A stretch of DNA of 64,000 nt from JAGTQI01 sp038868115 (lineage in GTDB: Archaea; Thermoproteota; Bathyarchaeia; Bathyarchaeales; Bathycorpusculaceae), in NCBI GenBank assembly GCA_038868115.1, contig JAWBXA010000002.1:1-64000 (forward strand), in the 5' to 3' direction. A program made the translations under genes and the position numbers. The notes beneath the pieces were generated by a model that saw only the letters and a list, made by a program, of their open reading frames with translations, was not told where the DNA came from and did not search any database. Of the stretch, positions 1 to 9,118 are shown piece after piece. The stretch's first letter is position 1. Each line of letters begins with the position of its first letter.

Positions 1-136
1 ATATGCTGTTTTTACTTTGCCAACCGCTGGTACCTCCTGTACTGGATATACCTAAATTGGTTTTAAGATTCTCACTTTAGAACCAAAATATGCTAAAACA
101 TGCAAAATAAAAGTTGAGGGATGATAAAGTAGATTT
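1..136. other. left edge, no gene supported
   Basis: This is the segment downstream of the hdrB stop. The minus strand carries an SD-like AGGAGGT (plus positions 31-37), but the only nearby start, a TTG, runs into a stop three codons later. A gene starting just beyond the left edge cannot be excluded. I see no convincing coding sequence inside the window here. Confidence 0.4.
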
Positions 137-1012
137 TCAGCCAATTTTCTCTAAAACTTTGTCGATTCTTACCTTGTGGAAGTCTAGTGCGAGTTCTTTT
201 GGTTCTACTCCTAGGCTTAAGCTAAGCAGCTCGGCGTAATGGATTATTGGCATACTGTACTCTTCCTTGTAAGTAGTTTTTATTAGCATTTGTCCAAGGT
301 CTAGGGTTAAGAAGCAGAAAGGACATAGGGTTGATATGCAGTCTGCTCCGGCATTGTAGGCGTTTACAATTTTGTCTCTTGCTATGGCTAGTGCCACGTC
401 GTCTGCGTAACCTCTTAGGAGACCTCCGCAACATCGCAGCTTATTCTTATATGGTATGCTTTTGGCTCCAAGAGCCTCTATTAGGGTGTCGAATATGCGG
501 GGACTTTCTGGATCGTCAAAACGTAGGAGTTCACTTGGGCGCAGTATGTGGCATCCTGAGAAGGCGGCTACCTTAAGGTTGCTTAATGGTTTGACAATGT
601 TTTGTTTTAGGCGATCTATACCTATATCGTTCATTAAAACTTGTAGGTAATGCTTGACCTCTTTTGTGCCTCTAAACTCTTTACCAGCGTTCGCCAAAAT
701 CTTATTAATTTTTTCGCGTAGTTCTGGCTTTTCTTTTAAGAAGCGGTTTGCAACTGTTAGGGATTCGAAGCATCCGGTACACAGTGTGAGTATGTTTAGA
801 TCTGCTTCTTCTGCTAGGCAGATGTTGTAGGCGGCTATTGCAAGGCTTGTTTCCAAGTCTATGGACTGAATCGGTGGCGGAGCGCAACATGTTGCGCCTT
901 CCATGTCTATGAGCTGTATTCCAAGCTTTGTTAGGGCTTTTCTTGCTGCAAGTTCGTAGTGGGGTTGGCGGGCTGGTATTGTGCATCCCAGAAACAAGGC
1001 GTAGCTTGTCAT
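137..1012 (-). CDS. hdrB: Heterodisulfide reductase subunit B (HdrB)
   Basis: This 291-residue protein has two CCG (cysteine-rich) domains, the hallmark of HdrB. The first has C10, C42-C43 and C78/C81; the second has C154, C194-C195 and C230/C233. In HdrB these cysteines bind two noncubane [4Fe-4S] clusters that reduce a disulfide such as CoM-S-S-CoB. The ATG overlaps the hdrC TGA by four bases, so translation is probably coupled. It is the last gene of the mvhG-mvhA-hdrA-hdrC-hdrB series. The family assignment is strong. The physiological disulfide is unknown, because no methyl-CoM reductase genes are in the window. Confidence 0.92.
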   Translation of the reverse strand: MTSYALFLGCTIPARQPHYELAARKALTKLGIQLIDMEGATCCAPPPIQSIDLETSLAIAAYNICLAEEADLNILTLCTGCFESLTVANRFLKEKPELREKINKILANAGKEFRGTKEVKHYLQVLMNDIGIDRLKQNIVKPLSNLKVAAFSGCHILRPSELLRFDDPESPRIFDTLIEALGAKSIPYKNKLRCCGGLLRGYADDVALAIARDKIVNAYNAGADCISTLCPFCFLTLDLGQMLIKTTYKEEYSMPIIHYAELLSLSLGVEPKELALDFHKVRIDKVLEKIG

Positions 1013-1515
1013 TGTGGTGCGCCCTCCTTTTTGAACATGACTTTATCAAAGCCTGTCGCCGCCAGAATCTTTTTTATGGCTTCTATGCCCGTAGGTTTTA
1101 GCGGTGGCAAGCCATAGTCTGCTCTTTTCTTTTCTAGGAATTTCGAGATTGACGCTAGGCGTCCTTCGCCCATGAGTCCTGTGGCGAATTCTGTGTATAT
1201 GGCTGGTATGTTGCCTTCTCTGATGGCTATGTTTCTTAGGGCGTATATAACGTCTGCAATCTCGACTTTTTGGGGACAGCGTTCTTGGCAGTTGTAGCAT
1301 GAGGCGCAAAGCCATATTGAGTCGCCTTTGAGAACTTCGTCCCTCTGTCCCAACAATGCGAGCCTTATTATTTGGCGGGGATTGTAGCGTTCCGTTGTTC
1401 TTGCCACCGGACATGTACTGGCGCATGTCCCACATTGGTAGCAGCGGGTTATCGTTTCCCCGCCGAGTCGGCTTACTATCTCCTTTGTAAAATCAAGAGG
1501 TTTTTCTCGAGCCAT
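1009..1515 (-). CDS. hdrC: Heterodisulfide reductase subunit C (HdrC)
   Basis: The 168-residue iron-sulfur protein has two [4Fe-4S] motifs, CYQCGTCASTCP near the N-terminus and CASCYNCQERCP in the middle. This is the HdrC arrangement that wires HdrA to HdrB. An in-frame GTG 12 nt upstream (1527) lies inside a GGAGTGA Shine-Dalgarno stretch, so I take the ATG at 1515 as the start. The gene begins 35 nt after the hdrA stop and overlaps hdrB by four bases. It acts in the cytoplasm as part of the HdrABC complex. Confidence 0.9.
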   Translation of the reverse strand: MAREKPLDFTKEIVSRLGGETITRCYQCGTCASTCPVARTTERYNPRQIIRLALLGQRDEVLKGDSIWLCASCYNCQERCPQKVEIADVIYALRNIAIREGNIPAIYTEFATGLMGEGRLASISKFLEKKRADYGLPPLKPTGIEAIKKILAATGFDKVMFKKEGAPQ

Positions 1516-1550
1516 TTTTACTCTCACTCCATGGAAGCCCTTGTTTTAAG

Positions 1551-3971
1551 CTAGGCTAATTGTAGTGAACCTAGCCTTTCCACCCTTTCGGTCATGACTT
1601 TGGCTGCTTCTGCAAATTTGTCGCCTTCTATAAAGACTAGATTGAACATTTCAAGTCTTTCTGGTTCTATGCCGTAGGCTTGAAGAAGCATCTTCGCCAT
1701 TTCCACTTTCTTCTGGGCTTTTTGGCTTCCAACCTCGTAGTGGCATCCGTCGGGCTTGCAGCCCACTACCATAACGCCTTGGGCTCCAGCTTTAAAGGCC
1801 TCGAGAATATGCTGGACTTGGATTATGCCCGTGCATGGAACCCGCAACACTCTAACGTTGGCGGGGTAGCTCATCATACCCATTCCAGAAGAGTCTATTG
1901 CTGCGTAACCGCATTCTGAACAGCTGAAGGCCAACACTAGCGGTTTAGAAGTGCCATTAATGGATAACAGCGCCTTTATTTGGGCTGATATTTGGTTTGG
2001 CTTTAGGTGACGAAGCTCTATGGCGCCCACCGGACATGTGCCAACACACACTCCGCAGCCCTCACAGATGAGTTCTGAAACCTTAGCAACAAAGTGACCG
2101 TCGCCTTTCGGTTCGAGTGTTATGGCGTTGTATGGGCATGTTACCGGACAGAATTGACAGTTGCCACAGTAATCCTCGTTTACAACGGCCACTTTCAAGT
2201 CCTTGACTATTTTGCCATTCATGAGGAATTTAGCTGCCTTAACAGCCGCGGAATGGGCATGGAGTGAAGCTGTTGGGGCGTCCTTCGGGAAGACGGCGCC
2301 TCCGCAGATGAATATGCCTCTCCGCTTTGTTTCAGTAGGCCTAAGCTTTGCATTGTACTCCTTAAAGAAGCCATCTTGGTCAAGTTCTATTCCTAGGATT
2401 TGCGCCAACTCCTTCGTATCTTCGGATGGAACCATAGCTGTGGCTAAAACCACCAAGTCGGCTTCCAATTCAATGAGTCTCCTTAAAAGCTCGTCTTCAA
2501 CCTCAACAACCAGAGTGTTTGTAGCTGGGTCATGGATTATCTCGGATGGTCTTCCCTTGACGAATTTCACGCCCATTTCACGGGCTCTCTCATAATAGTA
2601 CTCATGTTCTCTGCCAGTTGTGCGAATGTCTATATAGCATATGGTCACGTCTGCATCTGGAAAAGCCTCCTTAATCAGTATGGCGTGCTTCAGCGAAATC
2701 ATGCAGCAAATACTTGAACAGTAGGGGTTCCAACGTCTATCCCTTGAGCCTACACACTGCACAAAGACAATACGTTTTGCTGGTTTTCTATCCGACGGTC
2801 TAACGGGGATTCCGTTTGTAGGACCGAAGGCGTCCAGCATCCTCGCCAATTCCAGATGCGTTATCACGTCTGGATATTCGCCGTAATGATACTCTTTTAT
2901 GACACTTGGGTCGTACTCGCGGAAGCCGGTAGCCACAATAATGCTGCCAACGTTAAGCGTTACATGCTCAGTTTTCTGGTCTAGATTGATGGCTTTTGCT
3001 GGGCAAACCTCAACGCATTTCCTGCATTCATGGAACTTGCAGGCTTTGGCGTCTATGGCGTAGGCTGGCGGATAAACTAGAGGCTTGTTTATGTAAATGG
3101 CTTTCCTTTTTGTGAGTTTGGCGTTATATTCGTCTGGAACTTCAACGGGGCAGACACTAGTGCATAGGTCGCATGCCACGCATTTTTTCTCGTCCACATA
3201 GCGGGGTTTACGCTCAACAGTCACCTTGAAGTTTCCTGGACCGCCTTCTACTTTCACGACTTTTGCATTTGTCAAAACGTTTAGGTTTGGAATCTCTGAA
3301 AAGCCCGAACGGTAAACACATTTCCTTGAAGTTTGGGTCACAGTTTTTAGGTCTGCGGCTGGGGATTGGATGCATATGGCACAGTCGTCTGTTGGGAAGA
3401 AACGAACCGCTTTAGCGGCTAAGCCACCTATGAAGGGCTCCTTCTCAACAAGATGAACTTGGAAGCCCATGTCAGCTAAATCTTCGGCTGCTTGCATTCC
3501 AGCTATTCCGCCGCCAATGATGAGGACAGATTTAACAGCTGGAAATCCAGCTTTTTCTATTGGTTCTAGAAGCTTGGCTTTTTCAATGGCGGCCAGAAGC
3601 ATCGCCTTGGCCTTTTCAGTGGCTTCTTTTGGCATATCTTTATGGGGCCATGCGCAATGGTCTTTAAGGTCTAAAACCTCAACTAAATGTGGGTTCAGCC
3701 CAGCTTCTTCTACAGCCTTTGCGATGGCTATTTCACTTATTTTTGGAATTGTTTCTGCGACGACGACACGGTTTATCTTCTTGGTTTTTACAGCGTCTAT
3801 TATGGTTTTTAGGCCTTCACCCCGCCAAAACTCGCTTCCTCTAGCGACGAGAGTTACACCTGGAACAGCCTTAACGAAGTTTGTTAAGGCTTCGAAGTCT
3901 AGGATTTTTGCTATTTGTCCGCCACAGTCAGATAGGAAGACTCCAACTTTTGCTTCTTCAACAGCTTTCAC
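1551..3971 (-). CDS. hdrA: HdrA-MvhD fusion, electron-bifurcating subunit
   Basis: About 806 residues. In order: a shortened HdrA N-terminal domain (VGVFLSDCGG), an FAD-binding GGGIAGMQAAEDL motif, ferredoxin motifs (ACDLCTSVCPVE and CRKCVEVCPAKAI), a conserved CSSICCMISLKHA segment, two C-terminal 4Fe-4S motifs (CGNCQFCPVTCP, CEGCGVCVGTCP), and a fused MvhD domain (FSCSECGYAA, VPCTGIIQ, GCKPDGCHYEVG). HdrA bifurcates electrons at FAD, and MvhD links it to the hydrogenase. The usual VVVASCSPRMH cysteine region reads VVVAETIPKIS, so an N-terminal cluster ligand seems lost. The start is chosen at a GTG behind AGGAGGGAGG. ATG at 3992 has poor SD spacing, and the longest frame, from 4130, would overlap mvhA by 128 nt. 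Confidence 0.9.
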   Translation of the reverse strand: MKAVEEAKVGVFLSDCGGQIAKILDFEALTNFVKAVPGVTLVARGSEFWRGEGLKTIIDAVKTKKINRVVVAETIPKISEIAIAKAVEEAGLNPHLVEVLDLKDHCAWPHKDMPKEATEKAKAMLLAAIEKAKLLEPIEKAGFPAVKSVLIIGGGIAGMQAAEDLADMGFQVHLVEKEPFIGGLAAKAVRFFPTDDCAICIQSPAADLKTVTQTSRKCVYRSGFSEIPNLNVLTNAKVVKVEGGPGNFKVTVERKPRYVDEKKCVACDLCTSVCPVEVPDEYNAKLTKRKAIYINKPLVYPPAYAIDAKACKFHECRKCVEVCPAKAINLDQKTEHVTLNVGSIIVATGFREYDPSVIKEYHYGEYPDVITHLELARMLDAFGPTNGIPVRPSDRKPAKRIVFVQCVGSRDRRWNPYCSSICCMISLKHAILIKEAFPDADVTICYIDIRTTGREHEYYYERAREMGVKFVKGRPSEIIHDPATNTLVVEVEDELLRRLIELEADLVVLATAMVPSEDTKELAQILGIELDQDGFFKEYNAKLRPTETKRRGIFICGGAVFPKDAPTASLHAHSAAVKAAKFLMNGKIVKDLKVAVVNEDYCGNCQFCPVTCPYNAITLEPKGDGHFVAKVSELICEGCGVCVGTCPVGAIELRHLKPNQISAQIKALLSINGTSKPLVLAFSCSECGYAAIDSSGMGMMSYPANVRVLRVPCTGIIQVQHILEAFKAGAQGVMVVGCKPDGCHYEVGSQKAQKKVEMAKMLLQAYGIEPERLEMFNLVFIEGDKFAEAAKVMTERVERLGSLQLA

Positions 3972-4002
3972 TTTTGCCTCCCTCCTTTTCATCCTTCCAA
4001 CT

Positions 4003-5460
4003 TTACCTTTTGATTTTTTGGATAAGCCTTTTCTCGCTGTCATAAATTTCCACCTCCAAGGGCATTTGGCCAGCTGCGAAATGGGTGGCACATGCGAAAC
4101 ATGGATCATAAGCCCTAAAAGCCATTTCAATCATGTTTAATATGCCATCTGTAACTTTTCCCTTCTTGATTAGACCTTTGGCTGCATCTCTAATTGACAT
4201 GCATATGCCCGGAACATTGTGTGTTGTAGCTACGATTAGGTTAACTTTCTTGGCTAAGGCGTTCTCGTCCAGCTGGTAATGGTGGATAAGTGTTCCACGG
4301 GCGGCTTCAACTATGCCTACGCCTTCTCCTGGTTTGCCGGGTTTGTTGCGGACGTTTTTGCTTGTTATTTCAGGGTCTGTTACAAGTTCTAAGGCGCGTT
4401 CGGCCGCATACAAAAGCTCAATAAGCCTCGCCCAGTGGTAAGCTAACGTGTTGTGGACTGGTTTTCCGCCTAATGTAGCGTACATGCGCTCATATTCAGC
4501 TTGGGCTAGTGGTGTTGCCATACCATCAGCCGCATTGAGCCTTCCAAGGGGGCCGACTCTGTAGACACCGTTTTCCACTCCATCCACGAAACCTTTCCAG
4601 CCTATTTTCTTCAAGTATGGAAGCTTAACGTAGGTCCATGGCTCCACGCGTTCCTCTATAACGTCTAAGTATTCTTTAGGCGAGAATTTGACAAACTCAT
4701 GTCCGTTGGGGTCGACTACGCGGACTTTTCCGTCGTAGAAGTTTACCTTGTTGTTTTTGTCCACCAAGCCCATGTAATAGGTCTTAAGCGTATAAGCCTC
4801 GCTTTTAATCAGGTTCACGTAATCCGTGTTTTTTAGCACTATGTCGTCGAAGAGTTTCAGTGAAAACTTGGAGAATTCTAGGCAGCTTCTAACCATACGC
4901 TCGATTTCTTTACGTTCCTCTTCTGAAATTGGCCTTGCAAACCCGCCTGGTATACATGCGCTCACCGGATGGGTTGCCTTTCCACCCAAAATTTCAGTCA
5001 TCTTTTGGCCGTAGGCCCTATGCTTTATGACCTCCTTGCCTATTTCCAAGCCTGCTTTTTCGATAACGCCTAAAACGTTGCGCTTTTCCGGCGGCGCATC
5101 AGGCCCAACAACAAAGTCTGGACCGCCAAGATAGTAGAAGTGCAGTGTGTGGTCGTATAGGTAGTAGCCACAATACATGAGTTCACGGAGTTTTTTAGCC
5201 GGCTCTGGCGGTTCAACATCAAAGGCGGCGTCTAGGGCTTTGGCGCTGGCCATGTGGTGGGCTACTGGGCAGACGCCGCATATGCGGGGCGTTATGATGG
5301 GTAAGTCTTCAGCTCTGCGGCCTTCGCAGAATTTTTCAAAGCCTCTGAGTTCTGGGACTTGGAAGTAGGCCTCGTCAACGTTACCCTCTTCGTTTAGGAA
5401 TATGGTTATTTTTCCGTGGCCCTCGAGCCGCGTGATCGGGTTTATAATTATCTCTCTCAT
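4003..5460 (-). CDS. mvhA: [NiFe]-hydrogenase large subunit (MvhA-like)
   Basis: The 485-residue catalytic subunit carries both nickel-binding motifs, RICGVCPVAHH in the N-terminal part and DPCFACATHF near the C-terminus, so all four Ni cysteines are present. About two dozen residues follow the last motif, consistent with a C-terminal tail removed by a maturation protease in this family. It belongs to the F420-non-reducing (Mvh/group 3c-like) hydrogenases that feed HdrABC; the hdrA-mvhD neighbour supports this. The ATG overlaps the mvhG stop by four bases. The subunit is expected in the cytoplasm, as it has no membrane segments. Confidence 0.93.
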   Translation of the reverse strand: MREIIINPITRLEGHGKITIFLNEEGNVDEAYFQVPELRGFEKFCEGRRAEDLPIITPRICGVCPVAHHMASAKALDAAFDVEPPEPAKKLRELMYCGYYLYDHTLHFYYLGGPDFVVGPDAPPEKRNVLGVIEKAGLEIGKEVIKHRAYGQKMTEILGGKATHPVSACIPGGFARPISEEERKEIERMVRSCLEFSKFSLKLFDDIVLKNTDYVNLIKSEAYTLKTYYMGLVDKNNKVNFYDGKVRVVDPNGHEFVKFSPKEYLDVIEERVEPWTYVKLPYLKKIGWKGFVDGVENGVYRVGPLGRLNAADGMATPLAQAEYERMYATLGGKPVHNTLAYHWARLIELLYAAERALELVTDPEITSKNVRNKPGKPGEGVGIVEAARGTLIHHYQLDENALAKKVNLIVATTHNVPGICMSIRDAAKGLIKKGKVTDGILNMIEMAFRAYDPCFACATHFAAGQMPLEVEIYDSEKRLIQKIKR

Positions 5461-6407
5461 GGGCGCATCACTCTCCTCCTTAGAAGGGAATTAGCCAGAG
5501 AATACTTGTAGAATGTTCCAATAGGGTCTACGATTTGTTGGATGACTTTTGGGTTTGTGGCCATGGAAGCGAAGGCGCTTATCATGGCTGCGCCTTGATC
5601 TGCCACGCAAGGTGCTGGTCCGCCACATCCTGTGCATGGTATGTTCGCCTTCAAACATTGGGCACTGCATCCGCCTCTGGTGGCTGGTCCCATGCATATC
5701 ACGCCCTGTTCTAGGAAACATGTTTTGAAGTCGTCTTCTATTTCGTAGATTCGTTTAACCTTAGTGATCTTTCGGTCCTTCTTTTCTCTTGGACACTCGT
5801 CACATACAGACTTGTTGAAGAGGAAGTTTGCCCCTTTTTGTGGAAGTTTCCCGCTTAGGATGGCTTCTAGGGCATCAATAACCCTTGGTACCGGGGGTGG
5901 ACAGCCGGAAATAAAGTAGTCTACGTCGACTGTTTGCGCCAAAGTCTTAACAGTATCGTAAAACTCTGGAAGTTCAAGCTCACCCTGCGGCACCTTAAAG
6001 CTTGTTTGAGGCGTTACCTGCTCTGGATTCCGCGTTGATGGCGTTTCAAAGTAGGCCCTTTCAAAGATTTTTTCTCGGTTCCATAGGTTGCCTAAGCCGA
6101 CGACGCTTCCGTCGCAGGCGCATGAGCCGAAGGCTACAAGCACTTTTGCCTTTTGCCTTAGGAGCTTTGCCATGTATTCTTGTTCGCTGTTTCGGATAGC
6201 ACCGTTGAAGAAGCATATGTCTATGTTCTTGTCTGGCATGGCTTCAACATCCTTATATTTTATGTCCATGGCAACAGGCCAAAACACGATGTCCGCTTTA
6301 GCTATTACATCCAAGATTTTCTCGTTAATGTCCAGAACAGCGATTTCACATCCACCACAGCTTGCTGCCCAGTAAAAAGCGAACTTCAACTTTTTGGTTT
6401 TCTCCAT
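5457..6407 (-). CDS. mvhG: [NiFe]-hydrogenase small subunit (MvhG-like)
   Basis: This is the 316-residue electron-transfer subunit. The N-terminal YWAASCGGCEIAVLD motif is the proximal-cluster signature. Further cysteines follow at SGCPPPVPR, CDECPREKKD, CFLEQGVICMGPATRGGC and PCTGCGGPAPC, enough for three [4Fe-4S] clusters. There is no Tat signal, so the enzyme should be cytoplasmic. I place the start at the ATG five bases after AGGTGA. A GTG three codons upstream (6416) falls inside that SD and is unlikely. It is the first gene of the hydrogenase-Hdr operon. Confidence 0.92.
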   Translation of the reverse strand: MEKTKKLKFAFYWAASCGGCEIAVLDINEKILDVIAKADIVFWPVAMDIKYKDVEAMPDKNIDICFFNGAIRNSEQEYMAKLLRQKAKVLVAFGSCACDGSVVGLGNLWNREKIFERAYFETPSTRNPEQVTPQTSFKVPQGELELPEFYDTVKTLAQTVDVDYFISGCPPPVPRVIDALEAILSGKLPQKGANFLFNKSVCDECPREKKDRKITKVKRIYEIEDDFKTCFLEQGVICMGPATRGGCSAQCLKANIPCTGCGGPAPCVADQGAAMISAFASMATNPKVIQQIVDPIGTFYKYSLANSLLRRRVMRP

Positions 6408-6566
6408 TTTCCTCACCTGTCATTTAATAATTTTAATGAAGCTAGATTATTGCGGCTTCTATAATTTAAATTTAGCTCATTGTAGTAAATAGAAAATTAT
6501 GCTTTGTTAAGCTTAATTTAAGTTTAAAATAGAAGGAGAGAGTTAACCTGTTGCCGCTTCTTCAGC

Positions 6567-6850
6567 CTATTTACCAGTTCCCTTTTTCTCGCCAAGCACT
6601 TTTCCGGAGCCTTCGTATTTTCCAAGCTTGATCAGCGACTCCTCTTCTTTTTAGGTTTTCTGGCATTATTCAATAAACACTTTCAAGCCTCTTTCTCTGC
6701 ATGTTTTAATAACATAGTTTACAGGCTTTGTTCCCAAGTCTAAGCCTTGCTATGGGCTTTTTTCAAAATCCATTTCGCATCCAAAAACCTATAGAGGATA
6801 GTTGCTATTGGCTTTTCTCGGGTCAAAAAATGTATAGGAGGGTATCCAAT
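6567..6850 (-). pseudogene. decayed coding sequence, function not recognised
   Basis: The 470-nt gap between mvhG and nfnB holds protein-like sequence in one minus-strand frame, broken by at least three stops. Readable pieces include LDLGTKPVNYVIKTCRER, GLKVFIE and, after two stops, LIKLGKYEGSGKVLGEK. They stay in register with each other, which is what a gene decayed by substitutions looks like. I do not recognise the family. The fragment splits the hydrogenase-Hdr genes from the Nfn-type genes. Confidence 0.35.
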
Positions 6851-6879
6851 TTAAGTTTTGGCAGAAGTCTAAATTTGAC

Positions 6880-8292
6880 TTATTTTTTGCTCATTAGGTA
6901 TTCGTGGATAGCTCTGGCAGCTCTTTTTCCGGCTCCCATGGCGCTTATGACTGTTGCTTCGCCAGTGACTATGTCGCCGCCAGCGTAGACTCCTTCAAGG
7001 CTTGTTTTGCCATTCTCATCAGTCACAATGGTGCCCCATTTTGTGACGGCTAAGCCCTCCGTTGTGCGCTGGATTATCGGGTTTGGAGTCCGCCCAATAG
7101 CAATAATAACGGTATCGGTGCCCATTAGGAATTCTGAACCTTTAACCGGAACTGGTCTGCGCCTCCCAGACTCGTCTGGCAGCCCAAGCTCCATCTGTAT
7201 GCACTCCATTTGCTTAACCCAACCCTTCTCATCACCAATAAAACGTGTTGGCGCCGCCAAAAACTTGCATATAATCCCCTCCTCCTCAGCATTCTCAATC
7301 TCTTCCTTGCGGGCTGGCATCTCCTCCCTTGAACGACGGTAAACTATGCAGACTTGCTCAGCTCCAAGGCGAAGCGCCGAACGAGCAGAGTCCATGGCAA
7401 CGTTTCCACCACCAATAACGACTACATGCTTGCCAATCCTTATGGGCGTGTCGTACTCTGGAAAGGCATAAGCCTTCATCAAGTTAACCCTAATCAAAAA
7501 CTCATTAGCCGAATAAATCCCGCCAAGATCCTCACCTGGCACGCCTAAAAACTGGGGCAAACCAGCGCCAGTCCCAATGAAAACAGCATCAAAACCCCTC
7601 TCCTTCAACAGTTCTGGAATTGTGTAGGTTCTGCCAATTAGGTAGCCAAGCTTAAGCTCAACACCAAGCTTCCTAATATAGTCAACCTCAGCCTGCACTA
7701 TGCTTTTCGGTAGACGAAACTCAGGAATACCATAAACAAGCACACCACCAGGAAGATGCAAAGCCTCAAAAATAACAACTTCATGCCCAAGCTTTGCAAG
7801 GTCCGCCGCAACAGTCAAACCAGCAGGTCCAGCGCCTATAACAGCTACACGCTTACCAGTGGGTGGAGCCTTATCCAAGATATTGAAGCCCCGTGATCTC
7901 TCCCAGTCTGCCAAAAACCTTTCAAGCCTGCCAATGCTGACGGGGTCGCCTACCTTCCCAAGAACACAGTACTTTTGGCATTGCTCCTCCTGGGGGCAAA
8001 CCCGCCCACAAATTGCTGGAAGGCTGTTCTTCTCCTTAATCTTCCTTATGCCCTCCTCGTATTTGCCCTCCCTAAGTAACTTAATAAATGCAGGAATGTC
8101 AATTTCAACTGGACAACCCTTAACACACTGGGGCTTAGGACACTGCAAGCATCGGCTAGCCTCTTCAAGGGCTTGCTCCTCAGTATACCCCAGCGCAACC
8201 TCGTTAAAGTTGTGTTTCCGAACTTCTGGTGGCTGCTTAGGCATCGGCACAGCCTTTTTCTTAACTTTCGGCTGAGGCTTACTTTCCGCCAC
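6880..8292 (-). CDS. nfnB: NfnB / GltA-like NADPH-binding flavoprotein subunit
   Basis: About 470 residues. The N-terminal ferredoxin-like domain has CLQCPKPQCVKGCP and CGRVCPQEEQC. It is followed by an FAD-binding GAGPAGLTVAADL motif and a second nucleotide-binding motif, GGGNVAMDSA. This matches the glutamate-synthase small-subunit/SudA/NfnB family. With the adjacent nfnA it most likely forms a ferredoxin:NAD(P) oxidoreductase rather than a glutamate synthase, since no GltB is present. The longest frame begins with GTG at 8325 without an SD. I prefer the GTG at 8292, preceded by a G-rich SD-like run and 14 nt inside nfnA, but the start is uncertain. Confidence 0.88.
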   Translation of the reverse strand: MAESKPQPKVKKKAVPMPKQPPEVRKHNFNEVALGYTEEQALEEASRCLQCPKPQCVKGCPVEIDIPAFIKLLREGKYEEGIRKIKEKNSLPAICGRVCPQEEQCQKYCVLGKVGDPVSIGRLERFLADWERSRGFNILDKAPPTGKRVAVIGAGPAGLTVAADLAKLGHEVVIFEALHLPGGVLVYGIPEFRLPKSIVQAEVDYIRKLGVELKLGYLIGRTYTIPELLKERGFDAVFIGTGAGLPQFLGVPGEDLGGIYSANEFLIRVNLMKAYAFPEYDTPIRIGKHVVVIGGGNVAMDSARSALRLGAEQVCIVYRRSREEMPARKEEIENAEEEGIICKFLAAPTRFIGDEKGWVKQMECIQMELGLPDESGRRRPVPVKGSEFLMGTDTVIIAIGRTPNPIIQRTTEGLAVTKWGTIVTDENGKTSLEGVYAGGDIVTGEATVISAMGAGKRAARAIHEYLMSKK

Positions 8293-9115
8293 ACCCACAC
8301 CCCCCAAGCTCCCACAGCAAGGCACTTAAACGCTCTTCTGGAAGGAACATGCGCTGACGCTTAATCAACTGGTCAAAATCCACAAGATGCCCATCAAACT
8401 CCGGACCATCAACACAACCAAACTTCATCTGCCCGCCAACATTTACACGGCAGACACCACACATGCCCATGCCATCCACCATGATGGGCATAAGCGCAAC
8501 AACAGTTGGAATCTTATAAGGCTTCGTCAACTCGCAGACCCTTTGAAGCATCGAAACAGGACCCATGGCAATGCAGCGGTCAAACTTCTCAGAACCCAAA
8601 ACATCCTTAAGAAAATCCACTCCCTTATAACCCTCAGAACCGTCATCCGTTGCTACATAAAGCCTATGACTTAAGGCCTTCATCTCCTCCTTAAAGAAAA
8701 GCAACTCCTTAATGCGGGCGCCCATAACCGTCACAACAGTGTTCCCAGCCTCCCGCAAGGCTTTAACTTGCAAAACCATAGGCGCAATCATAACGCCACC
8801 AGCCACACACAAGACCTTTCCAAAATTCCTAATCTCCGAAGGATTCCCAAGCGGACCGGTAATGTTCCATATACTGTCGCCCTTCTTCAACAAGCCAAGC
8901 TGCTTTGTTGTCTTACCCACCTCGTTGAAGACAAAGGTTATTGAGCCCTTCTTATCGTCGTAGCCAGCAATCGTCAGAGGCACCCTTTCACCCCTCTCAT
9001 TTATAATCACTATAATGAACTGTCCCGGTTTAGCTTTCTCAGCGATTTCGGGAGCATAAACCTCAAACAATTTTATCTTTGGAGCAAGCTCCTCAACCCT
9101 TAAAATCTCATACAT
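8279..9115 (-). CDS. nfnA: NfnA / SudB-like ferredoxin-NADP reductase subunit
   Basis: The 278-residue protein has an N-terminal flavin-binding beta barrel (GERVPLTIAGYD), an NAD-binding domain with VAGGVMIAPMV, and a C-terminal [2Fe-2S] motif (MGMCGVCRV and FGCVDGP). This is the FNR-like alpha subunit of NfnAB/sulfide dehydrogenase. It overlaps nfnB and starts three bases after the stop of the ferredoxin-MvhD gene, so the three form one transcription unit. An odd feature is the cysteine/glycine tail GGCGCGGK, beyond the usual domain. Known NfnAB couples NADH, NADPH and ferredoxin. The exact specificity here is inferred. Confidence 0.9.
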   Translation of the reverse strand: MYEILRVEELAPKIKLFEVYAPEIAEKAKPGQFIIVIINERGERVPLTIAGYDDKKGSITFVFNEVGKTTKQLGLLKKGDSIWNITGPLGNPSEIRNFGKVLCVAGGVMIAPMVLQVKALREAGNTVVTVMGARIKELLFFKEEMKALSHRLYVATDDGSEGYKGVDFLKDVLGSEKFDRCIAMGPVSMLQRVCELTKPYKIPTVVALMPIMVDGMGMCGVCRVNVGGQMKFGCVDGPEFDGHLVDFDQLIKRQRMFLPEERLSALLWELGGCGCGGK

Positions 9116-9118
9116 AGG

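Noticed and set aside
3972..4130. Longer N-terminus for HdrA-MvhD
   Set aside because: It overlaps mvhA by 128 nt and adds residues foreign to HdrA; the GTG at 3971 has a strong SD.
6880..8292. Glutamate synthase small subunit
   Set aside because: No large subunit is present and an NfnA/SudB partner overlaps it, so an Nfn-type role is preferred.
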